From assembly GCA_036245805.1 (NCBI GenBank), contig BTRK01000004.1:29373541-29437540 (forward strand): a DNA stretch of 64,000 bases. The letters are read 5' to 3'. Position 1 is the stretch's first letter. The number at the start of each line of letters is the position of its first letter. This document shows positions 1 to 15,000 of the stretch, one piece after another. Made by a program: the position numbers and the translations under genes. Source of the DNA: Pristionchus mayeri (Eukaryota > Nematoda > Chromadorea > Rhabditida > Neodiplogasteridae). The notes beneath the pieces were generated by a model. It searched no databases, had not been told where the DNA came from, and saw nothing but the letters and a program-made list of their open reading frames with translations.

Positions 1-3000
1 CTCTGATAAGAACAGTCTCAACTCTGGTCCGTTTCACAATATTTTCAGCAACGTTATGATAATGAAGGGGAATTATTTTGATGTTTTGGATCCAGAGTAG
101 AGCAATAAGTCTAATCTCTATAACGAGAATGCACATTGTACAACAAAAGCTGTCTGTTATGGCATTGTTGGGAACATAAGAAGGAGAAGGGTTCGTTATT
201 GCCACGAGTACTCCACATACTTGGTTTGGCCTTCGCCCTGATTGGCTTTCCGTGGTCGCACGGATCTCCAGCTCCAGCCTTATTGACGGCTCTGACTCGA
301 TAGAAGTACTCCTTGTCCTCGACGACCTTGTCATCCACTAGTTGATGCTTTCCATCTCCCTCAGCAGGGACCGTTCCCAGTCTTTTCCAATCCTTCTCAC
401 TCTTCTCTCTTCTTTCAACTACATATTGAGTGATCGGAGACTTTCCATCATCCTCAGGAGGTTCCCACTGAATTGTGATGTGACCCGCATCTACATCGAC
501 CGCCTCCATGTTCTTCGGCTTGCCCGGCACTTCTGCAAGATGGCACACTCACGACCGGGACCGGGTTTTAGTACCACCGTATGAGGATCCTCGACCGGGA
601 CCGGGATTTAGTGTGTGTGTATGGATGTTCTGAGACTAGGCGAGGACTACGAGAGACGAAACTACGGTACGTTCTAGGCAAATGACTCCGAGAGGGCGCG
701 AGAGACTTCACAGAGAATGACATGACTAGACGGTTAGTGAGGGTACTGAAGACTACGCTATTGTCTGATAGACTGCGACATGTAATGTGATACCAGGAGG
801 GAAATGAGGATACGGTAGGGTACGATGACTTACTGTAGGGGTTCTTTGCCAGGAAGGACTCTCCAGTGAGGGGTTCAGAGGTACCACACTCGTTGACAGC
901 CTTCACTCGGAACTTGTACTCTCCGTGCTCCTTCAGGTCTTTCACCTGGAGATTGAAAATCTGATCTCTGTTCTCCCTTCTCCTCCATACCTTGAACTCA
1001 GTTCCCTTCGTCTCGGCGACCTTGACCCAGTTGCCGGAGCGGCCCTCTTGCATTTCCACGATGAATGCCTACAAAGTGTCAGTTGATCGTTGATCCCTTT
1101 ATTTTTCTCTCGTACCTTCACAGGCTGTCCCTCGTCTCCTTCAGGTTTTCCCCACACAAGATCAGCTCCGTCGGCTGTGATGTTCTCAGTGACAAGAGGA
1201 CCTTTGGGTGGCTGTAAATCGATTATTATTCTAGAAAAAGGGGCAGAGCTTAACCTTGGGTTTGTCCTTGACGAACAACTCGAAGGGAGCAATGGCAGAA
1301 CCTCCTGAGTTGGACAACTCGAGTGCCCATTTGCCAGTATCTGCCAACTGCGGGTTCTTGAAGACGATCTCGGCGACGTCGCCGTTGATGACCACCTGAA
1401 GATGACGACATCGATGAGGAATCACGTCATGATGTACGCACCTCGACGAGCTTAGCAGTTTCCGGATCGATGGGTTTTCCGTTGCGGAGAATGCCCGCCT
1501 TGGGGTCGAGACGACGAGTGCCCTTGATCTGCAAGGGATTGACTGCGTTTTTATTATTATTTTTAACTACTAACATCACAACTGCTCCTAAATAAAATAC
1601 AAAGGATGAGATATATTTCAGTAGATACTCACTTGGAAGGGGACCTTGACGACGACTGGCTCGCCAGCCTTCGCCTCGATCTTCTTCGGCTTCCAGTTGA
1701 TCAGAGGACGCTGAAAAGTTAAACTGTCGAAGTAAAATCCAGTTCTCGATCGCACCTTCTCTGCCTCGAGTACGGTAACATTGCACTGGCCCTGGAGGCC
1801 GCCCGTCTCGATCTGGTACACGTCGCCCTCGGTCATGTCTGAAACCGACCGATTTTACTTTATTACTGCAGAATACTGTAGATATTTTAATGTATACGGA
1901 AGACTGGTTCCCGTACCGATCTTTGAGATCTTGAGAGTGTGCACTCCCTGTCTCGACTGAGTCTCGAATTTTCCTCCAGGCATCGACGTAATCTGCTTTC
2001 CGTTGCGGAACCAGATACCAGGTGACTTCGTGTCCTGAAGGAATGACGTCACTGTAGTCAGGAACCGGAGCCGGCAAGTATTCCCACCTTGGTCTCACAG
2101 CGGAGATTCACGTCATCTTTCTCGATGACCTCGGCGTCTGCCAGCTTGACGATGAACTTGTTGAGAGCTGCAAGGAGTGAAGTGAAGTTGGAAAATCTTT
2201 GCATTATTCGTTAAACACGTTTCTCACGAGGGAACATAAAATGAGGAAGTCGTTGAAATGGCTGACCATCAACGATGAGCTGAGCGAGTGTCTTGTCGTC
2301 CTTAGTCGTGCACTTGTACTCTCCGTGGTCCTCGATCTTGCAGACTGCGATTACGAGTTTTCGACGTCGACCGATGGACTCCGTCTTGTATCTGCGAGTA
2401 GAGAGTGATCTACCACATTGAGGAGTGCTCCACTGTCAATCCACTCTCCATGATATATCAATTGTGACTATTTTGATAATATTTTAATTGAAAAAAAGAA
2501 AATGGATGCGATTGATGTGAACGCAGAGTCTACTCCAATACTCAGAATAATCCACCATTATGGTGTTGTTCAGTGCTCTACTTACTTCTTTCCATCGATC
2601 TTAATCTTCACTCCATCGTGCCACCACTCTACTTCTGCGTCTCGATCGTTCACATCGCACTCGAGTGTTCCACTGTCGTTCTGAGTATCGTACGTGATGG
2701 AAATTTAGGAACGAAAACCGTGCAATTTCCAAAAATATCATGTTTCGTGGATTGTGGTGAATTTTCATTTTTACGACTTGCTTTTTTGCATTCTTTTTTT
2801 CATATGCGTTTTCATAAAACGAATGGGATTTTACACGGAAATATGGCTAGAAATGCAATAAAAGCTCGTGAAAAAACATGACAAATTGATGAAGTAGTGC
2901 TAAAACCCGGTTATGGCTATTTCGTCAATATTTCACATTTTTTCACGAGCTTTTATTGCATTTCTAGCCATATTTCCGTGTAAAATCCCATCCGTTTTAT

Positions 3001-6000
3001 GAAAACGCATATGAAAAAATGAATGCAAAAAAGCAAAAGTAGCGAAAAAGTAAATTCGCCATAATCCACGAAACGTGATATTTTAGGAAATTTCACGGTT
3101 TTCGTTCCTATATTTCAATTACGTACGATACAGATTCTCGATGTCGTCACCATTACGAAATCTCGGCACTCACCTCGTTGACCTTGTTCGATTTCAGAGG
3201 AACGACGAATGTCTGACGGGGCTCTGCAAGAGTCAAGGTATTTTTAGATCTTACAATAGGATTATTTTTTTCGAAAAATGGCGAACCTTCTACGTAGACC
3301 TGGCACTTGGACATCACTTCATCAGTGATCTTAGCAGTCCATTCAGCCTGATCTGCCTCCTCGACTTCCTGAAGAAAACAAGTTATTGGCTCAGTATATA
3401 TCATATTTCTTCGGACTAGATGAATCGATTGGCATAATTCTACAATGTTCGTTCCTTCTCGTACCTTGATTGTGATGGTGCATCTTCCGACGGGATCCTT
3501 GTCGATCACGTAGCGGGGATCGTCCCTGAAAATTATGAGTTTACAAGTAGTCTAAAATCAAATTTGCCTCTAGGTCGACTAGGAAGGTTGAGTACTCACG
3601 GATTGATGGCCTTGCCGTCGCGCAGCCACACGAGAGGAGCACGAGGAGTGTTCACCTGAGGGAGATTGCGTCAACACTAGGAAATGTGACAGATGTCTGC
3701 ACCCTTTTTCTCTTTGCATCATGGCTACTCCTCTCACCTTGCAGGTCAGGACACCCTGCTTGGTTCGGTAGATTTCCTGCGTGTTCGGCAGAGGATTGAG
3801 GAAGGAGTACTTCATCGGAGGCTCTGAAAGCGATATTTCAATTCCATTATTCACATTATTATATTTCGAAGATCAAAACGGGGTGGATGACTCACCGAGC
3901 ACAGTGAGTGGTGCATTGCACTTGACTCCGTTGGCCTCGCAAATGTACGTTCCCGTGTCATCGACCTGAAAAGGGGCGGAGTCGAGACGAAAATGGTCTA
4001 GTAAAAAGAAGCTGAGCTCGAACCTCCGGGTTGTTAATAATGAGCGTGCACACGTTCTTCTCGATGATGATCTTGTATCTCAGACCTGAAATTATCCAAG
4101 TTGAATGCCTGAGTTATTCGCAGCTTTCCAAGCCAAAACATGTCACTCTCTGCACCCCAAAGTGGGCGGAGTCTGCATTCCCACAGTCTCTCTCACCTCC
4201 GGAGAAGATTTCCTTTTTGTCCTTATACCATCTGATCTTCGCATTCGGTCTCGAGTACGTGCACTTCCACTCGCAGATCTTGTCGACCTGCAATGTAAAA
4301 ATGCTCAAAAGTTCATAGAAAAGTGCGCGACACGCGGCAACAACCTGCTGCTGCACAGTCTTGGGCTTGAGTGGCTCCGTCCACTGTTCAACCTTCTTGC
4401 CGGGGAAGAGAGACTGGCGACTGAAAGCGATAATTGAAATACTGATCAAGTTTAGAATATGTGTGAATTTTCGGTTGTGAGCTGTATAATCAAATCTTGA
4501 AGCAAATCGAAAAGTTCAAAGAACGCTTACCGTTCAGCCTCGGACATTGGCTTCTGCGGCTCCTTCTTCTCCTCTTCTCCCCACTTGTTGTAATCTCTGC
4601 AATTCTCTAATTTATGAAAAGTTCTCTTTGGGAATACGATCAATTCATCCATATCAGAAACTTTAGATTTCTATATTACTCTTTGAGCAAATTGAGTTCT
4701 TCAATACAGCAGCAATTTCATTGGAGAGTTGGCAAAATAAACAAAACGAGAAATATGTGCCTGTGCTTGAGGTTGCTTCTGAAGTCAGCGTCTCCAGCAG
4801 CAGTGGTCACTAGCAGCTTCACGTCGATCGTGTCCGTTCCGTGCTCGTTCGTGATAGTGAGCGTGTACGGACCGTCGTCCTGAAATACACCTAATTTATC
4901 ACCTGATCACTCTTTCCTGAACAAATCCCGCCCGGGAACCCGTGAATGTTGACTACATCGTATGAGGTATAGTAGAAAGTATGAAGTAGACAAGATAATT
5001 TGTGCTAAGAATTTGTCCGAAATATTCTCAATATCTCGCCTGTGATCTGCACTTCATGATGGCGAGAGAGATCATGTTCGTCTCTCCATCGGTGATGTGC
5101 TTGAAGCGACCGCCAGTCATGATCTGCAGTGCAAAATTCAAATAAAATCGAATATTTTTGAGCCTAACAAGTTTTATTTTTACTATATTTCCGTCGAATA
5201 TGCACAAAATAACGTGTGATCCCTCACTTCTCTCATTCCCTTGGTCCACTTGAAGGTTGGCGCGGGATTTCCCTCCACGCGGCATTGAAGGATCGCCGTT
5301 TCGTCTGAAAAGTTTGTTTCATTGAATTTGTGTGCATGGATGTGCATTTTATGTTCATTTGCTATTACTACGACAGTGAAAGTGTCATGATCTCGAATTT
5401 TTCACTGAAGAGATGGCAACCTCGAGTATCCCCCCCCTCTCCTCTCCCTCATCCCCTCTGTTTGCTGCCTATCCAAAGCGCGGGCGTTCACAAATAAACA
5501 CGTGTTTCCGTGAAATTCAGAAGATTCCGAGATCATGCCTCGATCAAATTAATTTTATATTTTGGAAGATATTAAAACATTATGTTCGCTTCAAGGATAG
5601 CGATGTTTGGAGCTTTTGCTATTATTTATTGCGTCTGAATGAGGTCGAAAATGTGCCTATTGTTCAACAGATGAACACGTGAGGTGATGTTTGTGAGGAG
5701 GGAACTAATCTGGCCTCGGACCAAGGGGAAAGAAGGGAGTTCTGCAGTGCAGTGTAATAGAGGAGCAAAGATAAGCGAGAAGGAGAAGAAGATCGAGGAG
5801 AGGAGAGGAGGAGGTGATAAGTTGCCCACTTTGCGCTAATCAATACGACTTGGGATTAAGCACAATAAATAACTGACTCTCAACGACGGTGACGCTGTCG
5901 GGAACCTCGACGATTCGGGGAGGAGTGGCGACTTTTGGGGCGGCCCTGGAGAGATCAGAGATCAGCTTGGAGATCAAAGAGCAAAGATCATACTTGAGGG

Positions 6001-9000
6001 GCGTCGAGACCTTCTCCATGATCTCAGCGACGGACTCGCGACGCATATCGATAGATGATCTCCTCTGCAAAGGTCAAAGATCACCTCGATTATTCGTAAT
6101 CGAGGTTAGCTCACTCACTCATCGTTAGCTGTTAGTGGAAGTTGGGAAATGCGGTGAGTATGACAGAGGACAGAGGAGGGATTCACTCGGGGTCAGTCTC
6201 ACTCAGGGCAACGATTATCATCTGGAGAGGGGGGGGCAGTGAAGGGAGAGAGGCTTACGACGCTGCCCCTCCTGTCTGATTCCCCGGGTCGTAGTGATCC
6301 TCTCCTCTCCATCTGGGCGAGTGCAGCCACAGTCTGTCTCCTCAGCCCCAGTTTGGGCTGTTCTGCATCGCTGCCCGAGTCGACGTCAGTGGACATCTTG
6401 ACGACCTTCTTCAGTTTGATTCCTCCGATCTCGCTCTTCTCTTCCTCATCGGCAGTCGATCTCTTGCCCACCTGACGACCCTTGAGCGAGTCCGCTGGTT
6501 TGGGAGCTGCGGGCTGAAATCACCCCACAACTTGCATTTTATTTTCATTTATGTTTATATTATTGTTTTATTGTTGATTATCAGGTAATTTTTATCTGTA
6601 TTCATTCCATTTTCAGTTCTAGAAGGAACACAAAGTGTTAGCAGCACTCGGTAACGCGTGAGGCAAATGAGAAGGGAGGCAATCGATCGATGGATCCTGG
6701 CTACAGTACCCGCTCGGTGCCCTGGACCTCTCCGGGACGCGGAGACTGGATGGAGACCTTCTTGCCCATCTTAGGTGAGGAAGTGGCGTCATCGTCGGAA
6801 AGAGAGATGGGCGATGGTTTCTGGAATGGACAGAGGGGAGGATAGAGGGAATAGAGGGAGGAAGGGGAGATGGTGAAGAGAGGGGCGATTACATAGAGCC
6901 ACGTGTTAGGGAAGCCATTAGCACGAATAACTGTTATTTACGTGTTACAAACAACGATAAAATTTTGCATTAGATTAGTCGCCTTGAGCACTCTTGCAAT
7001 CACGCCAACAATGAAATACAACTATTAGTTGGACGTTTCAACGAAAAAGACATGAACGTACGCTGACTTTCTTTAGCTTGACTCCCTCAATTCCTTCGCT
7101 CTTCTCGTTCTTCTCCACTGTTCTCTTCTTCAATCCGATTCTATCAGTGGAAGTCTTCGTCGTCGTGCTCTCTTCCACATTTGTCTTCACTTTCCCTTCT
7201 GAATCCACCGTCACCGTCGTCTTCTTCACCGTTCTCTTCTCCACTTTCTTCAACTGCACCGAGGCAACGGACGAATCCGATTCCTCTCCCTTCTCCTCTC
7301 TCTGCACTTTCTTCAGTTTTACATTGAACCCTGTTCCTTCGTCAGAAGGGGGTGCTGCTTGCTTGACCTTCTTCAGGTTAACTTTGAATCCCGTGGCTTC
7401 CTTTTCCTCTGGCCCTGGGACTGGGCGCTTGAGGGGAGGAATCTGTAAATCAGAGACGACATTAACAGGACCGGAAAAAGGACTAGGACCAAAGATGGCT
7501 ATCGCTCGCATCACTGACATTAATTTGTTTATTAGTAATACGTGATGCGAGGATAAATCAAACTACTGACTAAAACGCAGACCTTGAATCCTTTTCCGTC
7601 TTCATTAATTCCGGATGATGACTTCTTCAGTTTATCTCGTCCGAACAAGGAGGACGACATGGTCGTCGTCTTCGAGCTAGAATCCGGATGCAGACGCGGT
7701 TGGGACGACCGCGTGTGAATGCCGGCTCTGGCTCTGCTTCTCAGACGACGATGGAGTCAGTTGACGCGTGGGTCGCTTGAGGGTGGCGCGTGATGCGGTA
7801 GCGTCTTCTTCGAATGAGGGAAGACTTTTCGATTATTGACTTTGGGCTAAAGCCTCGCGCGTGCGCGTAGATCACGCGCACCACACGCGGATGCGGACGA
7901 CGACGCGGCTGAGCGTGAAGGAGAGAGGGTCTGAGACGACGCGCAGTGGGGTGTCTGGGAATGGGAGGGGATTGTGAGGGAAGGGAAGGATCGACACGAC
8001 ACATGCAAACGGACAATGACACTCTGAGGGTGCAGAAGGGAACGAAAAGGTGGAAGGACGATGGGAAATGGACAGAAACAACGAGGAAATTGAGAAGAAA
8101 CGTGAGGGAACGGCGTGGGATAAACAGGAGTCGAGTGAGAAGAACGGGAGATAAACTGAGAAGGACGAGGAGAGAAGGAGATAGCAGATAACTGTAGGAG
8201 CCAATGAAGATACTTATCATAGAAGAGGCGCATTTTGAAGACCGGCAATTTTGAGAGGCAAAAGAGAGATCAAAGATAGAATTGGTGGGTGAATGAAGAG
8301 TGATTAGTGCACACCTCGACGGCTCTCTTTCTTCCCTTCTGGAGAGGCTGCGAGAACGATGGCAACTCGCTGATCGACTCGGTCATCTCGTCCTACAATT
8401 GCAAATTTAAAAACATATAAAAAAGAATCAATGTAAAATATTACTATTGCATGAAGATATGTTGCCTATTGACCTCTTTCTCATCCCTATTTTTTGCACT
8501 GAATAATTTATTATATAAAGATGAAGACAATATCTCGCAAGTCTGAAGTTCTATGCGTACCTCAGAGTCTTCTCCGACTCCCATCAGCTGTCTTCTTCTC
8601 TCCTCCGGAATGGTGAGTCCGGAACCAGGCAGTTCATCGATTTGCGAGATGTCATCCTGAATCAGGCAAATGCCGGTTAAGACTGTATCGGGATGTTATC
8701 GATCTTTCGAGGGATTCATGGGTGGTCAGTGCTTGTTTACTCTTCAGTCATGCGGGTATCGATTTCAAGTGTGAACGGTAGCACGGCACACCATTCGCAC
8801 TCTTGTAGCAGAGGAGAAGTGTTGTTTGTGCAGAGGAGATGGTTAGAACAGAGTAGTTATCGAGTACAGTTAATCGATATTATCCGGAAAAAAAGAGATA
8901 GATAAGTGTGTGTAAGAGGTGAGTGTGTGCATGGGGGCCGAGCTCCCACGCTTCTTGGCAAACCCCCAGTACACCAGGAGAGATCTCCCTCCTCGACGCG

Positions 9001-12000
9001 ACGTCGTCGACGAGATCCTACTCAATCTGCACCCTCTCTCATCCCTCTCCCTTCCTCGACTCTCTCCAATCAGTGCAATCTCTCGCTTATCTGTTTGAAA
9101 CAATACACATCTATCGTCTGGTTTTCCGTGGATCCCGTTATCTCTGCTACGAACTCTCTCTCGTCCCAGAGAGAGAGAGAAGGAGTCTCTTTAATGTGAG
9201 GATAGGGCAAAAAAGAGCTGAGCGAGGACGATCGGCGAGATGAGAAGAGAGAGAAGGAGGAGGATGGAAGAGGAAGAGTAAAGTGATGAGAAGAAATGAG
9301 AAGAGATAATGGGCGAAGAGAAATGACGAAGAAGAGGAACGGAAACATCGCATTAATTAAAAGTTCTAATTTTTGTGCTTGGGAAAGTTGTCGGAGCTGC
9401 TTTTGTAAGTCTAAATGAATATGGAAACTTGGAAAGTGAATGAGACTCGATCAACATCAATATCGCAAGGAGAAGAAGCGAGCAAGAGTGTGAAGAATCT
9501 ATTGCGGTGCGCAATGATAACTGAGAGAGGAGATAGAGGAGAGGAAACAGAAGAGACGAGGGATATATCGGTGGATAAACAGTAGAGGAGACGTGAAGAA
9601 CGATGGGGGGGGGGAGAGATCCCCTCACTTGAGTATGGAGAAATAGCGTGGGAGAAGTAAGGGTGCCTACGCATTCGAGAACTGCCATTCGGGTCAGTGA
9701 TTAGGTACGTTTATATGTTGATTGATTTCACGTCCATGCATCAAAACTACTCACCTCAATTTCGCTCTCTCCCGAACTCGCGTAGGTGAATCGAGCATCT
9801 GATTCGGAGTCGGAAGAGTCACTGAACACCCGAGGTCTCACTCGGAACTGATAACTCGGACGACGAGATTCCTCTTTGATCAATTCCTTCGTCGACGCTG
9901 GACGTCCATTATATTCTTTCTCTTGTCTGTCTTCGTGACTTGCAATCTCCTCCATCAATATTTCGGAAGGGGCATTTTCTGCAGGGTAATTCGTTTTCCT
10001 CAATCGATATTGGAAATCTCGACACTCAGAAACATCCACTAGTCTCTTAGTGGAAGAATTGGTTCTGTTGGAGTTCCTCAGTCGGAAGCGATAATCTTGA
10101 TCATCCATCATGTTTTCCACAATATGCTCGGCAGAAGATGGAACTCCTTTTGATATCTTCATGCGAAATTGATAGTCTTGACTGTCGGAAAAATCATCGA
10201 CCATTCCATCAATCGTAGCCGAAATTCCCTTCTGTTTCCTCATTCGGAATTGATATTCTTGAGAATCAGAGACATCATCTAGAATTTGCTCTGTCGAAGA
10301 TGGAGTTCCCTTCGATTTCTTCAATTGGAACTGATAATCTTGACTATGCGATAAGTCCTCCACCAGTCGTTCAACCGAAGTCGGGACATCATTCGATTTA
10401 TTGATTGAGAACTTGTACTCTTGACTGTCAGTCGTGGCGATAATTCGTTCACTCGAAGACGGGATTCTTCTTAATTGTGCCAATTGAAAACGATAGTCTT
10501 CGCATCCTGACATTTCGTCCATCATTCCTTCAACCGACGCTGGAACTGCTCTCGCTCTCCTCAATTGGAACTGGAAATGTCGAGGATCCGAAGTGTCATC
10601 CATTACTCCTTCAGTCGAAGATGGGACTTTCTTCGCTTTCTTCATTCTATACTGATAGTCTTCCCTCTCAGTAGAGTCCACCATTCTTTCAGTTGACGCA
10701 TGAAGATTGTTCGATTTCTTCAATTGGTACTGATACTCTTCCGAATCAGAAATGTTGTCAACCATCCGATCGGCCGACGATGGCGCTTCCTTCGACTGTT
10801 TCATGTGGAATCGGTAGCCATGACAATCAGTCATCTCATCTACAATTCCCTCAACCGAAGACGGGACTCCTTTCGATTTTCTCATTCTGAACTGGTAATC
10901 TTGTGAGTCGGAGATATCATCGACAATCCGTTCGGTCGAGGCTGGGACTCCCTTCGACCTTGTCATCCGGAATTGATAATCTTGACCGTCGGACAATCCA
11001 TCCTTCATTACTTCAGTCGAAGCTGGGAATCCGGTTGCTTTCTTCATTCTGAATTGGTAGTCACTGCGGTCAGACTCCTCTATTAGTCTCGAGGCCTTCG
11101 CACTCTTCTCCATTTCTCCATTCTTTCCTTCGATTCTTGATCGTAGCTCTTTCACTTCTTCTCTCACTCTCTTATTCCTCACTCTGAACTGGAATTCCTC
11201 CCCTCCTCTTCTATCCTCCACCTTCGCACTCACGTGCTTACTGGGTCTAGAAGAAGGAGAGGTGGGTCGACGAGCAGTCGAATAGTCGATGATATGTTTC
11301 TCGAAGTGCTCCCTCAGTGATCCTCCTGGTAGTTTTCCCAGTACGAAGGAGTGAATCTCCGAGATGGTCGATGCCTCGGACACGTCGTCATCGTCATCAG
11401 AATCCGGCGGGACGAGGGACGTCCGTCGAAGGATCTCCTGGCCTGGAATGAGCGTCGAAGTGGAAGTCTTCTTAGTAGGAACGACGGAGTCTGCCTTCAC
11501 TCTCGCGAGTCTCTCCTTTGCAAGGAGGAATTCGGGTTTCGCCTTGGTCTTTGGCTCTTCTGGTACGAGGGAGGAACGACGAGGCACTGGAGAGAGACGA
11601 TTAGCGGGATTGGCCCAGGCTGGACGGGAGGGGGCAGGGATGTTGGGTACGGAGAGAAGGGGGGAGGAAGTCTTGCGGAGAACCACTGGGGTCTGGAGTA
11701 AAGAAGGAGATGATCGCGAGTTCTTCACTTCTGGTTTGGGAACAGGCGAGAGGAGTCTTCTGGCTGGCCGCTTTGGTTCTACAGGAAGTGCCTCTGAGAT
11801 GGTCGTGTGGTCGCTGTCTCCTTCCTCTTCGTCCGCGAGGAACGAAGAGACGGACGAAGACATACTGCAATTAGCACGACGACCGAACTCGAATAATCAC
11901 TCGCGGAACGAACAAATCAATAAGAACGACGAAGAGTTGCCAGGGAATCGTAGGCTTGCGGGGCAGAATAAACTGGGAGAAGGGAGGGATGACAGAGTCA

Positions 12001-15000
12001 TGATCTTTCAACGGGAACGAGATGAGAAGGAGATCTCAACGCCAGATGTGATGGAATCCCGCTGGAGAAACTCATTGAAGAGCCACGCATTGCGAGAGAT
12101 TCGAGAGGATCCATTGGGGCAATGGGAAGAATGAGAGAGAAGGGAAAGGACTCCCACGCTGTGTGAACTGGCTCTAGAAGAAGTGTTATGAGTCCTCTAA
12201 GTGATGAAATGAGCGCATTTCCGGACGCAGTTAGTTAGAAGGAGTGAGAATCACAGCAAAACAAAGCTAATTAGGATATTATTCAGAGAATTAGTTGGGA
12301 GATCAAAGATCAAGTGACTCACTTCTTCCTTCTCCACTCCACTGGCTCTTCTCGATCCTCCGAGTTCCTCTCGCTCGCAGCGATCTTCAGCAGCTGCAGC
12401 AGCAGCTGCTGCTGCAGCCTGAGAAGTCTTACGGGAGGGAGGAGCCTGTAATATTCGCAATGCCAAATCGTTTTTTTCGCAACACATGTGATTTTTTCAA
12501 AGCATATGCATAAAGGATTAAATTTTGGGAAAATATTGGGTGATAAATAAATGTTGACACGCATTTATCGGAAGGAATGAAAACTAACGGGAGATCTGCT
12601 CTTGCTCTTCGTCCCTCTCTTTCCTGCTTCCGAAGGCTTCTTCTCCACCTCAAATAACTTGCATAATTCTTTTTTTCAATGTCTAACTAATATTTATTTC
12701 TTTGCTTTATCAGTGCTGCTGAAAAATCCTCAATTCGCAGCAATCTTTGACCATCTCACGTAGCGAGAGAGCCTGCCCCCTTCTCTTCTCCATTTCTACC
12801 GTAATCATCCCCTGATCTTGAACCAGTTCTCGTACCGGTGCCATGAGTGATCCGCTGATCTCGTCATCAGATGGTTCGGGAGCAGCTAGTCTGCTAGCAG
12901 TCGATGACTTCTGCGACACGGGAGGGGATGCATCTCGGGGAGCGTGCGAGTACTCCTCGTCTGTAGTTCATTCATGTTAACCGTTGTTTAATTTCAAGTT
13001 TGTAATTTTTGTGCATCATTCATAGATATATGAAAATAAATTTGACGTATTCTTTAAAACATATTAGAACATTGAAGCATAGAAAAATAGCAAGGAAAAT
13101 AATAAATGAAGAGGTGGTAAACATCAGCAGACCAGTGTGCTCCATCTTGACCATCGCCGAGCTGTGAGCCTCTCCATAGTCTGAGTTGGCAGCACACTTG
13201 AAGAGACCCGTCGTCTCCTCCATCAGACTGGAAGAGATCAAATATCAATCGATCAATCGATCAAAGATCAAAGATCGCACCGATTGATGGTGAGTCTGGC
13301 CAGATTTCCATTCCACGACTGCGAGTACTCACTGGAGGACGAAGAGATCATCTTGCCGTCCCTGAATAGACCGTTGCATCAGTTTGCGATATACAGATCA
13401 AGGGTACTGTAGAGCTAGACTTACTTGAACCATGAGATGGTAGTGGAGGAGTGGCACTGGAACTCGACCTCGATAACGACTCGATCGCCTGACTTCCCAG
13501 ACTGAAATGTGCAATGAGTTATTACATGAAGCAGTGATTCCGCAGGAGTCTGATAACAGAAGTTTCCTAACATCATTCTCTTGATCTGGATCTTGAAGAA
13601 TGTGATTTACAAATGCCCTAACCAGATGGTGATACAACTGCTCTATAGATTCCAGATTCCTTCTCTCTTCATCTCACCTTGCTGAGTGCTGGTTCGACCA
13701 CGACGGGCGCCCTCTTGAACTTTGCATTGGCAGCATTCGACTCAGCCGAGGGAGCAGTCGTTGTTGCCCCAGGCTTGGGACTAGAGAGACGAGAACTGAA
13801 AAGTGTCACGGTAAGAAGAGATACATCAAAGATCATCATCCAAAACTTTCCAACCGTTTGTCTCCACTGGGCGGCAGTCCTTCCTTGCCTCCTGCTGCTG
13901 CTGCAGCCCCGGAGTCTGCCTTCCGCTTAGCTGCCGCTGCTGAAAACGATTGCATTTTCAATTTTCTTTACACTCTGACGTATCAACTGAATACAAACAT
14001 TCTATCTTTGCTGCTAATAGCAGGCGTGTCAATGCAAAGAATGAGCAAGTGACTGATGGGACACGAAGGGTGACAGACGAACACATGCCACCCTTCGTGC
14101 ACCACTTCCGCCATTTATCGAAGTTCAAAGATCACTCTGACCTGCATCGACCTCCATCTTGTCCGATCCCTTGCTGCTGCGACGGGAATCAGAACCTGCA
14201 GAGACAAAGATCAATATTGAGTGAATCGGATGCGATTCAAGCAATGATCAAAGATCAAAGACCAACCTGCTTGTGCACCTCTCGCGTCTTCTGGCGACAG
14301 CATCTCGCCTGTGGGAGTGGACGTTCTGGATCTGAGGGAGTAGAGATCAGATTGGAGAGATCAAAGATCATATCTCACCTGAGACTCTTCTTGGGGGTTC
14401 CTTCTCTGCTCTTGAGTTGCTTCTTGGGCGAGCCGGGTCTGCTTCCACCGGGTCCGCGAGAGGGCGGACGGGGAGACATGTTGTCCTGCAATTACCAGGG
14501 TTTAATAGGGAAAAATGAAAATAGCACTGTAATCCCTACTTCTGCCACCTTGATTCCCGTAATAATGGTTTCAATAGGAACTGACCTTGTCTCTCTTCAC
14601 AGAGGGTGACTTCGATCGACGACTGCGAGAGGGCGGCTGAAAAGAGTGTTGATTCTATTGTTTAATCACTTCTCAAGTGAACAACTGCCAGCTCTGCCTC
14701 TAATCTGTGTCTGGACCGTAGAACAATAAGTGTGAAATCTGGGGTGACATGGTTCATAATCCCCCCACCCTCTTCCTCTCCTGTGGTTCCTCATCTGGAG
14801 GCTGGAAGTTGAGTGCCAAATTGGCATTCGTCTCTCCCTGGTCGTTCTTGATGTTGCAACGGTACTGGCCCGCATCGGACTCGCTGGGACCCTGCAGAGG
14901 ATACGGTACAATCTATTGAAAACAAGTTCTTTTTCGCCAGAAAAATAGTTTCTCTCATTTGACAAAACATCATGAAAAACGAGCCTCAGAAAATAGATAA

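Noticed and set aside
7741..8248. Overlapping Ser/Pro-rich frames of 110-159 residues
   Set aside because: They lie in a unc-22 intron next to real linker exons and are open in three overlapping frames, as expected from C/T-rich DNA.
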